Both the position numbers and the translations under genes were made by a program. From contig CANJLF010000002.1 in the NCBI GenBank assembly GCA_947475295.1, positions 56,690 to 120,689 on the forward strand: 64,000 nucleotides of DNA, read 5' to 3'. Positions 25,687 to 34,429 of this stretch are shown piece after piece. The notes beneath the pieces are model-generated. The model worked only from the letters and a program-made list of their open reading frames with translations. It did not search any database and had not been told where the DNA came from. The DNA is from Fidelibacterota bacterium. GTDB taxonomy: Bacteria > Pseudomonadota > Alphaproteobacteria > Rhodospirillales > Rhodospirillaceae. Numbering within the stretch: position 1 is the stretch's first letter; the number at the start of each line of letters is the position of its first letter.

Positions 25687-27261
25687 ATGCGGAATTTTCA
25701 CTTTCCCGGCCGTTCGCCTTCGCGCGCGCGTCACGGCATGGCCGCGACCGAACATCCTCTGGCGTCGCTGACCGCTATCGACATCCTCCGCAAAGGGGGA
25801 AGTGCTGCGGATGCGGCTGTCGCGGCAGCTGCCGTCTTGGCTGTCGTCGAACCGATGGCGACCGGCATCGGCGGCGACGCCTTTTGTCTCGTCGCCACAA
25901 AAGACGGCGTTGAGGGCTACAACGGCTCGGGGCGCGCGCCCCAGGGCCTGTCGCTCAAACTGTTCGAAGGTTCCGGCCTGAAGCGGATTCCGGTTGAATC
26001 GCCGCATGTGGTGACGATCCCCGGTGCCATCGACTGTTGGCTGTCGCTGATTGAGCGTCACGGCAAACTTGATCGCGCCACGGTGCTTGCGCCCGCCATC
26101 GCCGCTGCCATGAACGGCTTCGCGGTGACGCAGCGCGTCGCTTACGAGTGGACCTTGGGCGCGCCGAAGCTTTCGAAGAATACGAACGCAACGGCGCTCT
26201 TCCTGCCGGACGGGCGCACACCGCAGGCGGGCGCGATGTTCACGAATCCGGGTTTGGGCCGCGTTCTCGAGGACGTCGCGCGTCATGGCCGCGCCGGCTT
26301 CTACGAAGGCCGGGCGGCCGAAGACATGGTGAACAGCCTCCGCGCGCTGGGCGGGACCCACACGCTGGAAGATTTCGCGGCCCATCGCGGCAATTGGGTG
26401 ACGCCGGTGCAAAGCACCTACCGCGGCATTGAGGTTTTTGAAATTCCGCCCAACGGACAGGGCGTCACGGCGCTGCTGATGCTCAATATCCTCGAGAACT
26501 TCGACCTCGGGCAATATGCGCCGGTGGGAGTCGAGCGGTTCCATCTCGAAGCCGAAGCCACGCGCCTTGCCTATCATGAGCGGGACCGCGTCATCGCCGA
26601 TCCCGATCGTGCGGCGGTCGACGTCGGCTACTTTACCGATAAGGCTTTTGCAAAAACGCTCGCAGCAAAGATTGACATCAAACGCGCCGGTGTCGCGCCG
26701 GCGCAAACGCACGCGGGCGACACAACTTACTTATCGGTCGCCGATTCCGACGGCCTCATGGTGTCGTTCATCAATTCGATCTATCACGGCTTTGGGTCCG
26801 GCCTCGCCTCAAAGAACAGCGGCGTGTTGTTCCACAATCGCGGTCACGGTTTTGTCCTCGATGCCCGTCATCCCAACGCACCCGCAGGCGGAAAGCGTCC
26901 GTTCCACACCATCATTCCCGCCATGGCCCGCAAGGACGGCAAGCCGTGGCTGGCCTTCGGTGTCATGGGCGGCGACTACCAAGCGGTTGGCCACGCCCAT
27001 GTGCTCACCAACGTCGCCGACTACGGGATGGATATCCAGGAAGCCATCGACTGTCCGCGCGGCTTCCTGTTCAACGGCGAATATGCGCTGGAGCAGGGCG
27101 TTTCCGACGCCGTGAAGACCGCGCTCGCGGGGCTAGGCCACAAAGTGGTTGCGGCGCCGGAGCCCATCGGCGGCGGACAAGGCGTCATGCGCGACTTCGC
27201 CGGCAAGAGCTGGATCGGCGGGTCCGATCCGCGCAAGGATGGCTGCGCGCTGGGGTATTGA
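25687..27261 (+). CDS. gamma-glutamyltransferase family protein
   Basis: A 524-residue Ntn-hydrolase proenzyme. The self-cleavage site and nucleophile are in HAGDTTYLSVAD near residue 347, and the substrate region in NSIYHGFGSG and NAPAGGKRPFHTIIP. There is no signal peptide, unlike the periplasmic glutathione-degrading enzyme, so it is probably cytoplasmic like YwrD-type relatives, whose substrates are not well defined. The TGA stop lies just before the asd leader. Confidence 0.9.
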   Translation: MRNFHFPGRSPSRARHGMAATEHPLASLTAIDILRKGGSAADAAVAAAAVLAVVEPMATGIGGDAFCLVATKDGVEGYNGSGRAPQGLSLKLFEGSGLKRIPVESPHVVTIPGAIDCWLSLIERHGKLDRATVLAPAIAAAMNGFAVTQRVAYEWTLGAPKLSKNTNATALFLPDGRTPQAGAMFTNPGLGRVLEDVARHGRAGFYEGRAAEDMVNSLRALGGTHTLEDFAAHRGNWVTPVQSTYRGIEVFEIPPNGQGVTALLMLNILENFDLGQYAPVGVERFHLEAEATRLAYHERDRVIADPDRAAVDVGYFTDKAFAKTLAAKIDIKRAGVAPAQTHAGDTTYLSVADSDGLMVSFINSIYHGFGSGLASKNSGVLFHNRGHGFVLDARHPNAPAGGKRPFHTIIPAMARKDGKPWLAFGVMGGDYQAVGHAHVLTNVADYGMDIQEAIDCPRGFLFNGEYALEQGVSDAVKTALAGLGHKVVAAPEPIGGGQGVMRDFAGKSWIGGSDPRKDGCALGY

Positions 27262-27268
27262 AGTGCTC

Positions 27269-27296
27269 TTTACACCACAACCCGATCCATTTATGT
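27269..27296 (+). promoter_or_regulatory. possible promoter for the asd leader
   Basis: TTTACA (27269-27274) and TTATGT (27291-27296) are separated by 16 bases. Transcription would begin close to 27303-27305, at or just before the leader ATG, giving a leaderless mRNA. Leaderless attenuator mRNAs are known from the Sinorhizobium trp leader. This is inference from weak matches. Confidence 0.4.
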
Positions 27297-27304
27297 TCCG
27301 CGCC

Positions 27305-27382
27305 ATGTCGCAGCTGAAGATTAAAACGATCACGATTACCAAGACGACCACCATCGGTGGGGCGGCGAGGGCGTGCGCGTAG
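27305..27382 (+). CDS. Thr/Ile/Lys-rich leader peptide of asd
   Basis: A 25-residue peptide MSQLKIKTITITKTTTIGGA followed by ARACA. Residues 6-17 consist only of Ile, Lys and Thr (six Thr, four Ile, two Lys). Lysine, threonine and isoleucine are all end products of the aspartate pathway in which the next gene, asd, acts. The composition recalls the enteric thr leader. ATG 27305 has no ribosome site and may be leaderless; in-frame starts at 27293 (ATG) and 27263 (GTG, with GGGG upstream) would lengthen it. The stop lies 30 bases before the terminator stem. Confidence 0.72.
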   Translation: MSQLKIKTITITKTTTIGGAARACA

Positions 27383-27441
27383 GTCGAATGTGACATAAAG
27401 CGAAACTCTCGAGGCCCCACCAAACCGGATGGGGCCTTTGT
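27348..27441 (+). promoter_or_regulatory. predicted ribosome-mediated attenuator of asd
   Basis: Segment 2 (GGTGGGGC, 27356-27363) overlaps the end of the leader peptide and is perfectly complementary to GCCCCACC (27414-27421). The pairing can extend inward across a small internal loop with CGAGG (27366-27370) and TCTCG (27407-27411). The same segment 3 (AGGCCCCA, 27412-27419) is instead the left arm of the terminator. A short hairpin CCACC/GGTGG (27348-27360) could hold segment 2 when no ribosome is stalled. Stalling at the first Thr or Ile codons would leave segment 2 free and favour read-through. Pairings are seen directly; the mechanism is inferred. Confidence 0.72.
27412..27441 (+). terminator. 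attenuator terminator hairpin upstream of asd
   Basis: AGGCCCCA (27412-27419) pairs perfectly with TGGGGCCT (27430-27437) over eight bases with a ten-base loop, followed by a short T-rich tail (TTTGT). It lies 60 bases ahead of asd on the same strand and inside its leader, so it regulates asd rather than ending the gamma-glutamyltransferase transcript only. Confidence 0.75.
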
Positions 27442-27500
27442 CATGTCAGGCGCATCCACTTCGGTACAAAGGGTCTCCGGCACAACAAGGAGAAAGCGTC

Positions 27501-28502
27501 ATGTCTAAAGTCGTTGCCATTGTCGGCGCCACCGGCGCCGTCGGTGTTGAATTCTTGAGCTGCCTCGATCATCGCAAATTCCCCATCAAGGAATTGCGCC
27601 TGCTGGCTTCGGCGCGGTCCGCCGGCAAGGCCCTGCCGTTCAAAGGCAAGCCCATCCCCGTGCAGGAACTCACCGAGCGCAGCTTCGACGGTGTGGACAT
27701 CGCCCTGTTTTCCGCCGGCAGCGGCATCTCGAAAAAATTCGGCCCCATCGCGGTCAAAGCCGGCGCCGTGGTCGTCGACAATTCCTCGGCCTTCCGCATG
27801 GACAAGGACGTGCCCTTGGTCGTGCCCGAAATCAATGCGGAGGCGATCAAAACCCACAAGGGCATCATCGCCAATCCGAACTGCTCGGCGATTATCTCGA
27901 TCACACCGCTGTGGCCGATTCACAAGGTCAACCGCATCCTTCACATGAACATCGCGACCTATCAGGCCGCCTCGGGTGCTGGGGCTGCGGCCATGGAAGA
28001 ACTTGAAGCCTCCACGCGCGCGTATCTCGACGGCAAGGACTATGCGCCGAAGGTGCTGCCGCACCCTTACGCCTTCAACCTCTTTAGCCACAATGCCGAC
28101 ATCGATCTCGCTACCGGCTATAACGGCGAAGAGAGCAAGGTCATTGCCGAAACACGCAAAATCTTCGGCGATCCCGATGTGCGCATTTCAATTACCTGCG
28201 TCCGGGTACCAGTGCTGCGCGCCCATGCGGTGGCCGTCACCTTCCAATGCGAAAAGCCAATCACGGAGAAAGAAGCCCGCGACATTATCGCCAAGGCACC
28301 GGGCGTGCGGCTGGTCGATGACCGCGCGAAGAACTATTTCCCCATGCCGCGTGACGCTTCGGGCGGCGAGGATATTCTGGTGGGGCGCATCCGCCAGGAT
28401 CTGGGCGACCCGACGGGCCACAGCATCGCCCTGTTCGTGGCCGGCGACCAACTCCTCAAGGGTGCCGCGCAGAACGCCGTGCAGATTGCGGAGCTGCTTT
28501 AG
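27501..28502 (+). CDS. asd: aspartate-semialdehyde dehydrogenase
   Basis: A 333-residue enzyme that reduces aspartyl phosphate to the semialdehyde shared by lysine, threonine, methionine and isoleucine synthesis. The nucleotide site GATGAVGVE is at the N-terminus and the catalytic cysteine in NPNCSAI near residue 132. Ribosome site AAGGAG lies eight bases ahead of the ATG. Expression is probably governed by the attenuator just upstream. Its stop overlaps the stop of the convergent pgk. Confidence 0.95.
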   Translation: MSKVVAIVGATGAVGVEFLSCLDHRKFPIKELRLLASARSAGKALPFKGKPIPVQELTERSFDGVDIALFSAGSGISKKFGPIAVKAGAVVVDNSSAFRMDKDVPLVVPEINAEAIKTHKGIIANPNCSAIISITPLWPIHKVNRILHMNIATYQAASGAGAAAMEELEASTRAYLDGKDYAPKVLPHPYAFNLFSHNADIDLATGYNGEESKVIAETRKIFGDPDVRISITCVRVPVLRAHAVAVTFQCEKPITEKEARDIIAKAPGVRLVDDRAKNYFPMPRDASGGEDILVGRIRQDLGDPTGHSIALFVAGDQLLKGAAQNAVQIAELL

Positions 28503-29689
28503 CCGAGCGCCTTCACGCCGGGCAGGTCTTTGCCTTCCATCCACTCGAGGAAGGCGCCCCCTGCGGTGGAGACATAGGACAATGCGTCCGTGACGCCGGC
28601 GCCGTTCAAGGCGGCGACGGTGTCGCCGCCGCCGGCCACGGACACCAGTGTGCCGGCCTTAGTCAGCGCCGCCGCGTGATGGGCGACGTCGAAGGTGGCG
28701 GCGTTGAAGGGCTTGATCTCGAAAGCGCCGAGCGGGCCGTTCCACAGCAGCGTCTTGCAGCTGTTGAGTTTGGTTTTCAGCGCCAGCGTCGTGGCCGGGC
28801 CGACATCGAGGATCATCATGTCGTCGGGCACTTTCTTCACGTCACAAACCGCCGTGTCGATGCCTTCTTTGAGGCCCGCGGCCATGACAACATCCGTCGG
28901 CAGGAAGATCTCGCACTTGTTGCGCTTGGCGTTCGCGAGAATGCCGCGCGCGGTGTCGGCCAGATCGCGCTCGCACAGGGATTTACCGACGTTGATGCCT
29001 TGGGCATTGAGGAAGGTATTGGCCATGCCGCCGCCGATGACCAGCACGTCGACCTTGGCCGCGAGATTGTTGAGCACGTCAAGTTTGCTGGAAATCTTCG
29101 AGCCACCGACAATCGCCATGACCGGCTTTTTGGGGTGCTCAAGAGCCGCCGTCAGCGCTTCAAGTTCGGCCTGCATCTGGCGGCCGGCGTAAGCCGGAAG
29201 CATGTGGGCGAGACCTTCGGTGGAGGCATGGGCGCGGTGCGCGGCGGAAAAGGCATCGTTTACGTAAACGTCGCCGAGTTCCGCCAATGCGCGCACGAAC
29301 TTCGGATCGTTGGCTTCCTCGCCGTCGTGGAAACGCAGGTTCTCTAACAGCGCCACCTGGCCCGGCTTCAAGGCCTCCACGACCTTTTCGGCCGCCTCGC
29401 CGATACAATCATCGGCGAAGAACACCTCGTGGCCGATCGCCTTGGCAAGCGCCGGCACGATGGGCCGCAAGGACATCTCGGGCACGCGTTTGCCTTTGGG
29501 CCGGTCGAAGTGCGAGAGCACGATGACTTTGGCGCCGCGCATCAACAGATCGGTGATGGTGGGCGCGAGCCGGACAATGCGCGTGTCGTCGGTGACGCGG
29601 CCGTCTTTGACCGGCACGTTGAGATCGGCGCGCACCAGCACGCGTTTGCCGCCGACGTCGGCCTGGCCCAGAGTCTTGAACTTGATCAT
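28499..29689 (-). CDS. pgk: phosphoglycerate kinase
   Basis: A 396-residue glycolytic enzyme that transfers phosphate between 1,3-bisphosphoglycerate and ADP. Signature segments are [49 protein letters not shown] and [13 protein letters not shown]. It follows gap by 13 bases on the same strand, the usual alphaproteobacterial gap-pgk pair. Confidence 0.97.
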   Translation of the reverse strand: MIKFKTLGQADVGGKRVLVRADLNVPVKDGRVTDDTRIVRLAPTITDLLMRGAKVIVLSHFDRPKGKRVPEMSLRPIVPALAKAIGHEVFFADDCIGEAAEKVVEALKPGQVALLENLRFHDGEEANDPKFVRALAELGDVYVNDAFSAAHRAHASTEGLAHMLPAYAGRQMQAELEALTAALEHPKKPVMAIVGGSKISSKLDVLNNLAAKVDVLVIGGGMANTFLNAQGINVGKSLCERDLADTARGILANAKRNKCEIFLPTDVVMAAGLKEGIDTAVCDVKKVPDDMMILDVGPATTLALKTKLNSCKTLLWNGPLGAFEIKPFNAATFDVAHHAAALTKAGTLVSVAGGGDTVAALNGAGVTDALSYVSTAGGAFLEWMEGKDLPGVKALG

Positions 29690-29702
29690 GGACGATTACG
29701 GA

Positions 29703-30725
29703 CTAAATCAGCTTGCCCATGGCCGCGAGCGTGTCCAGCATGCGGTTCGAGAAGCCCCACTCGTTGTCGTACCACGACACCACGCGCACGAAGTTGCCCG
29801 GCATGACCTTGGTCTGGGTCGCATCGAAGGTGCTGGACGCCGGATTGTGGTTGAAATCGATGGACACCAGCGGCAGCGTGTTCACTTCTAGAACCTTCTT
29901 GAGCGAGCCGTTGAAAGTCTTGCCCGAAGCCGCGTCAACCATGGCCTGATTGATTTCGGCTTCGGTCGCCGGCTTGCTCAGCACGCACTTCAAATCCACC
30001 ACCGAGACGTTGGGCGTCGGCACGCGGATCGACGAGCCATCGAGCTTGCCCTTCAGGGCCGGAAGCACTTCGCCGACGGCCTTGGCCGCGCCGGTGGTGC
30101 TGGGGATCATGCTGAGCGCGGCGGCGCGGGCGCGGCGCGGATCCTTGTGCAGCGTATCCACCAAAGCCTGGTCGCCGGTGTAGGCGTGGATCGTAGTCAT
30201 ATAGCCCTGTTCGATGCCGAAGGTCTCGTGCAGCACATAGGCCACGGGCGCCAGGCAGTTGGTGGTGCAGGAGGCATTGCTGACGACCAGGTGCTCTTTC
30301 TTCAGCTTGTCGTGATTGACGCCGTAGACCACCGTCAGATCGGCGCCACCCGAAGGGGCCGAGACCAGCACGCGTTTGGCGCCGGCGCCCAGGTGCGCTT
30401 GGGCCTTTTCCTTGTCCGTAAAGATGCCCGTGCATTCGGCAACGATGTCGATGCCCAACTCTTTCCAGGGCAGCTTCGCGGGGTCGCGCTCTTTATAGAC
30501 TTTCACGCCCTTGCCGTTGACGGTCATGACGTCGCCGGAAACGCTGACGTCCGCCTGCAGCGGTCCATGGACCGAGTCCCACTTCAACAGATGGGCGTTG
30601 GAGTCCGCCGGGCCCAAGTCGTTGATGGCGACGAATTCCACGTCCGAACGTTTGGCTTCCACCATGGCGCGGAAAACCATGCGGCCGATACGGCCGAATC
30701 CATTGAGAGCGACACGAACTGGCAT
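29703..30725 (-). CDS. gap: glyceraldehyde-3-phosphate dehydrogenase
   Basis: A 340-residue enzyme. The NAD-binding start [18 protein letters not shown] and the catalytic cysteine in [13 protein letters not shown] are clear. The ATG at 30725 is chosen because the preceding open reading is not of the family and a purine-rich AGAAGGAAA lies upstream. It is the first gene of the gap-pgk unit and is divergent from the polyphosphate kinase gene. Confidence 0.97.
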   Translation of the reverse strand: MPVRVALNGFGRIGRMVFRAMVEAKRSDVEFVAINDLGPADSNAHLLKWDSVHGPLQADVSVSGDVMTVNGKGVKVYKERDPAKLPWKELGIDIVAECTGIFTDKEKAQAHLGAGAKRVLVSAPSGGADLTVVYGVNHDKLKKEHLVVSNASCTTNCLAPVAYVLHETFGIEQGYMTTIHAYTGDQALVDTLHKDPRRARAAALSMIPSTTGAAKAVGEVLPALKGKLDGSSIRVPTPNVSVVDLKCVLSKPATEAEINQAMVDAASGKTFNGSLKKVLEVNTLPLVSIDFNHNPASSTFDATQTKVMPGNFVRVVSWYDNEWGFSNRMLDTLAAMGKLI

Positions 30726-30901
30726 GGGCGTTAAGTTTCCTTCTCTATATGCGTGGGACCCTGGAAACGGGCGACCGGACCCGGGTAAAGGATGCTGGGG
30801 GAGATACAATAGTCTCCACCGGAATCCAAGCGGCGGCATAGCAATCCGGCTATAACCTGGGCGCAACCTTCATGTGGCAGCGCAATATGGCAAGAATTGG
30901 G

Positions 30902-32455
30902 ATGTTCAGGACGGCTGAAAAAGGGAGAACGCTGACCGACGCGGCGTTCCGCGACGTCAAAGATCGGCTCAGGCTCGACCTAGTGGATCTTCAACAGCGC
31001 TGCCGCCTGGCCGCGGAATTCCCGATTATTGTCGTCATCTCAGGCGTCCAAGGCGCTGGGGGCGTGGATACCTTGAACCTCCTCAATACCTGGATGGACC
31101 CCCGCTGGATCCATACGCATGCCATCGATACACCCAGCGACGAGGAGCGTGAACGGCCGCTGTTCTGGCGCTATTGGCGCACCTTGCCGCCGGCCGGAAA
31201 TATCGGCCTCTATCTGGACGGATGGTACGCGGACGCCGTCAACGCCCATTGCCGGCGACATACGACTGCAACCGTCTTTTCCGCGCATTTAAAACGCATT
31301 GCCGCTTTTGAACAGACGCTGGCCGCTAATGGCGCGCTGATCGTGAAACTCTGGCTGCACCTCGGCAAAGACGAACAGCGCCGCAAAGCCGATGCTCACC
31401 GTGTCGATCCGATGTTCGGTTTCCGGTCTAGCGATGCCGCTTGGCCGCAACCAGCGCCCTATGATGCCTTTACGGCCGTCGCCGCAAAAAGCCTCAAGGC
31501 GACATCAACCGCTGAGGCACCCTGGCACGTCATCGACGCCGCCGATGACAACCATCGCCGCGCCAGCGTCCTGACCATTCTGCGCGACGCCATGAAGACG
31601 CATCGAAAAACCTGGCGCAAAAAGTCCAAGGCCGCCGTAAAGGAACTCAAGCACGCCCACAAAACGGACAAAAACAAAACCAAGCCGCAGAAAACCCGCC
31701 GCGGCGCTCTCGCTAAAGTCGATCTCTCGATGACCATGAGCCCGGCGGCTTACGCGCGCGCCTTTCGCACGCGCCAAGCGCGCCTCTATGACCTGCAGAA
31801 AGATGCGCGCAACGCCGGACTTTCGACGGTGATCGCCTTTGAAGGCTGGGACGCCGCCGGCAAAGGCGGCGCTATCCGCCGCCTCACCTACGCCTTGAGT
31901 GCGCGCAATTATAAGGTCGTGCCGATCGCGGCCCCCAATGATGAAGAACGCGCGCACCACTACCTGTGGCGATTTTGGCGTCATCTGGGTCGCGCCGGCC
32001 ACATGAGCCTGTTCGATCGCAGCTGGTATGGCCGCGTGCTGGTGGAACGTGTCGAACATCTGATCACCGAAGAAGCCTGGAAGCGCTCCTACGGCGAGAT
32101 CAACGATTTCGAAGCTCAGGTGGCCGAACACAGCGCCGTGGTTTTGAAATTCTGGCTGCACATCGATCCGCAGGAACAGCTCAGGCGGTTCAAAGAACGC
32201 GAAGCGACGCCCTATAAGAGATGGAAAATCACCGATGACGACTGGCGCAATCGCGCCAAGTGGGACCGCTACGAGATCGCGATCAACGACATGATCGCCG
32301 CCACATCCACCAAACAGGCACCCTGGCATCTGGTCCCGGCCAACGACAAGCACTTTGCGCGCATCGTCGTCCTCGACACGGTCATCAAAGCCCTGGAAGG
32401 CGCCCTAAAAGCCCGGAAGAAGGGTGGTCTGAGGGCTCTTTGGCGACGTATTTAG
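30902..32455 (+). CDS. pap: double-domain PPK2, polyphosphate:AMP phosphotransferase
   Basis: A protein of about 517 residues with two fused PPK2 domains joined by a Lys/Thr-rich linker (near residues 235-270), the layout of polyphosphate:AMP phosphotransferase, which makes ADP from AMP and polyphosphate. The C-terminal domain has an intact P-loop FEGWDAAGKGGAIRRL, the lid DRSWYGRVLVERVE and PYKRWKITDDDWRNR. The N-terminal domain has lost the lysine: GVQGAGGVDT. The ATG at 30902 (MFRTAEKGRTL) matches the start of known members; 30872 and 30887 are alternatives. The gene is divergent from gap. Confidence 0.88.
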   Translation: MFRTAEKGRTLTDAAFRDVKDRLRLDLVDLQQRCRLAAEFPIIVVISGVQGAGGVDTLNLLNTWMDPRWIHTHAIDTPSDEERERPLFWRYWRTLPPAGNIGLYLDGWYADAVNAHCRRHTTATVFSAHLKRIAAFEQTLAANGALIVKLWLHLGKDEQRRKADAHRVDPMFGFRSSDAAWPQPAPYDAFTAVAAKSLKATSTAEAPWHVIDAADDNHRRASVLTILRDAMKTHRKTWRKKSKAAVKELKHAHKTDKNKTKPQKTRRGALAKVDLSMTMSPAAYARAFRTRQARLYDLQKDARNAGLSTVIAFEGWDAAGKGGAIRRLTYALSARNYKVVPIAAPNDEERAHHYLWRFWRHLGRAGHMSLFDRSWYGRVLVERVEHLITEEAWKRSYGEINDFEAQVAEHSAVVLKFWLHIDPQEQLRRFKEREATPYKRWKITDDDWRNRAKWDRYEIAINDMIAATSTKQAPWHLVPANDKHFARIVVLDTVIKALEGALKARKKGGLRALWRRI

Positions 32456-32806
32456 AGGTGGTTTTCCATGCAACGCCGGAGAATGTCGGGCGTTTGTAGG
32501 ATGGGACGACACTGGGGGCGGCTTAAACCGCAGTTTTCTTACCGCCCGTCATCACTGTTCCCGTTCGGCAACGCAGGAAGTGTTGGGCCGGATCGTCTTA
32601 TGTAAAGCACGTACAAGGACCTGGGTATGTTGGGAAATTACCAAATTCCCTGTTTCTTTTAAGCCTATCGGTTCCAGTGTTTTGTAATTTTCTAACCGGC
32701 GGCCCAAGGGAAGATGTCGTGGGGATCAATAGGTTAATATTGCGTGCCAAAGCCTGCGGCGATAGGGTTTCTGACCTCGCCCGGTTTGGCTTGAGGAGGG
32801 GCAAGA
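32456..32806. other. 351-base intergenic region
   Basis: No gene is supported here. It is less GC-rich than its surroundings around 32630-32700. Only a weak 5-base inverted repeat (GGGAA...TTCCC near 32634-32652) is seen. The ribosome site GAGGAGGGG for the DUF1800 gene lies at its right end, so the promoter of that cluster is presumably within it. Confidence 0.5.
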
Positions 32807-34402
32807 ATGCTTCCTGCTAAACCCGATTCACTCCGCGTCGCGCTGAACCGCGTGACCTTTGGAGCCCGCGATCTCGACGTCGCCGCCGTGAACGCATCCG
32901 GCTGGCCGGCGTGGGTCGATGAACAGCTGAGCGCGCCCGCCGGCGACGATCCCGCGCTCGACTCTCATCTCAGAAACCAGGTTCTGCATATCGAATATCC
33001 GGCTGTGTCATCGGCGCAGGGAAATTGGCCGGCGGTCAAGGAAGACCGCGCGCTGTTTTATTTGAACGCCGACACGCCGACGCTCTGGAATATCGCGCGG
33101 AACGCGGGCGTCTCCGTCTCCTTCAACGAACGCTTCCGCATCCGCCAGGAGTTGGCCGCGGCCACGTGGATCCGCAACACCCACAGCCGCTACCAGCTGC
33201 GCGAGTTCATGACCGACTTTTGGCACAACCATTTCAATATCGGCAAAAACGAAAACGAGTTGGCGACCGCGCTGCTGCCGCTCTACGACCGCGTCACCAT
33301 CCGCCCCCATGTGCTCGGCAATTTCCGCACCATGCTGGAGGCTAATGCGACCTCGCCATCGATGCTGATGTACCTGGACAACTGGGTCAGCACCGCCACC
33401 ACGCCTAACGAGAACTATGCCCGCGAGATCATGGAACTGCACACGCTGGGCGGCGGCGCTTATTTCGGCACCGGCTTTGGCGCCGCGCTGCCCACCGGCG
33501 TCGACGGCGTGGCCGTAGGCTTCACCGACCAGGACGTCATCCAAGCCTCACGCGCACTTTCCGGCTGGACCGTGCAGTACGGCCAACGCTTCGGCGGCAT
33601 CACGCTCAACAATACCGGCGAGTTCATCTACAACAACGCGCAGCACAACACCCAAGCGGGCGTCATACTGGGCAACAATGTCTCCAATCTCACGGCCTCC
33701 CTGGCCCAGGGCCGCAAACTCCTGGACATGATCGCCTATCATTCGGCGACCGCCACGTTCATCTGCACCAAGCTTGCCAAACGCATCTTCGGCGATATCC
33801 CGCCGGAGGCCGTCATCGACCGCGCCGTGGCCACGTGGAAGTCCACCCAGACCGCGCCCGACCAGATCGCGCAGACCTTGCGCACCATTCTGCTGGGCGG
33901 AAACGAAATCATGACCGAACCGGTCGTGAAGGTCCGCAGACCTTACGAGCGCATCATTGCGCTGGCCCGCACGACCGACATGGTGGTCAACGCCGCCAAT
34001 ACCATGACCAGCGTGCTCGATCCCTTGAACGACGGCCTGTTTGCCTGGCAGGCGCCCAACGGACGGCCCGACTTCAACAGCTATTGGCTGGCGACCGGCG
34101 CCTCCGTCGCCACCTGGAATCTGCTTTTGCAGTTCCCCTACTTCCCGGAGGTCAAAACCTCCCTGGCGCTGCAAACGCCACTCAATTCCGCCAATTCCGC
34201 TATCGCTGTGGTTGAATATTGGGTCGGACGCATGGTAGGCGCGCAATTATCGGATGCCGCCATGACTATGCTGGTGGCCGATCAGGCGGGCGCCAACGGC
34301 GTACCCAATCTTCTTAGAAAGAATAGCGACTTCGTAATCGAAAGCGCGTATCGTCGGCTGGTGAGTCTGATCGCCACGGCGGAAGAATTCTCAATGCGGT
34401 AG
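32807..34402 (+). CDS. DUF1800 family protein, first copy
   Basis: A 531-residue DUF1800 protein. The family core is present: LREFMTDFWHNHFNIGKNEN, NENYAREIMELHTLGGG, FTDQDVIQASRALSGWTV and ICTKLAKRIFGD. There is no signal peptide. DUF1800 genes are usually paired with DUF1501 genes and their activity is unknown. A second DUF1800 gene follows the DUF1501 gene, sharing long identical blocks with this one. The ribosome site GAGGAGGGG is strong. Confidence 0.87.
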   Translation: MLPAKPDSLRVALNRVTFGARDLDVAAVNASGWPAWVDEQLSAPAGDDPALDSHLRNQVLHIEYPAVSSAQGNWPAVKEDRALFYLNADTPTLWNIARNAGVSVSFNERFRIRQELAAATWIRNTHSRYQLREFMTDFWHNHFNIGKNENELATALLPLYDRVTIRPHVLGNFRTMLEANATSPSMLMYLDNWVSTATTPNENYAREIMELHTLGGGAYFGTGFGAALPTGVDGVAVGFTDQDVIQASRALSGWTVQYGQRFGGITLNNTGEFIYNNAQHNTQAGVILGNNVSNLTASLAQGRKLLDMIAYHSATATFICTKLAKRIFGDIPPEAVIDRAVATWKSTQTAPDQIAQTLRTILLGGNEIMTEPVVKVRRPYERIIALARTTDMVVNAANTMTSVLDPLNDGLFAWQAPNGRPDFNSYWLATGASVATWNLLLQFPYFPEVKTSLALQTPLNSANSAIAVVEYWVGRMVGAQLSDAAMTMLVADQAGANGVPNLLRKNSDFVIESAYRRLVSLIATAEEFSMR

Positions 34403-34429
34403 GCAGCCGCTGGGCGTGGAGCAGAAAGC

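Noticed and set aside
25666..26712. 348-codon minus-strand frame
   Set aside because: Antisense to the gamma-glutamyltransferase gene; composition typical of a shadow frame.
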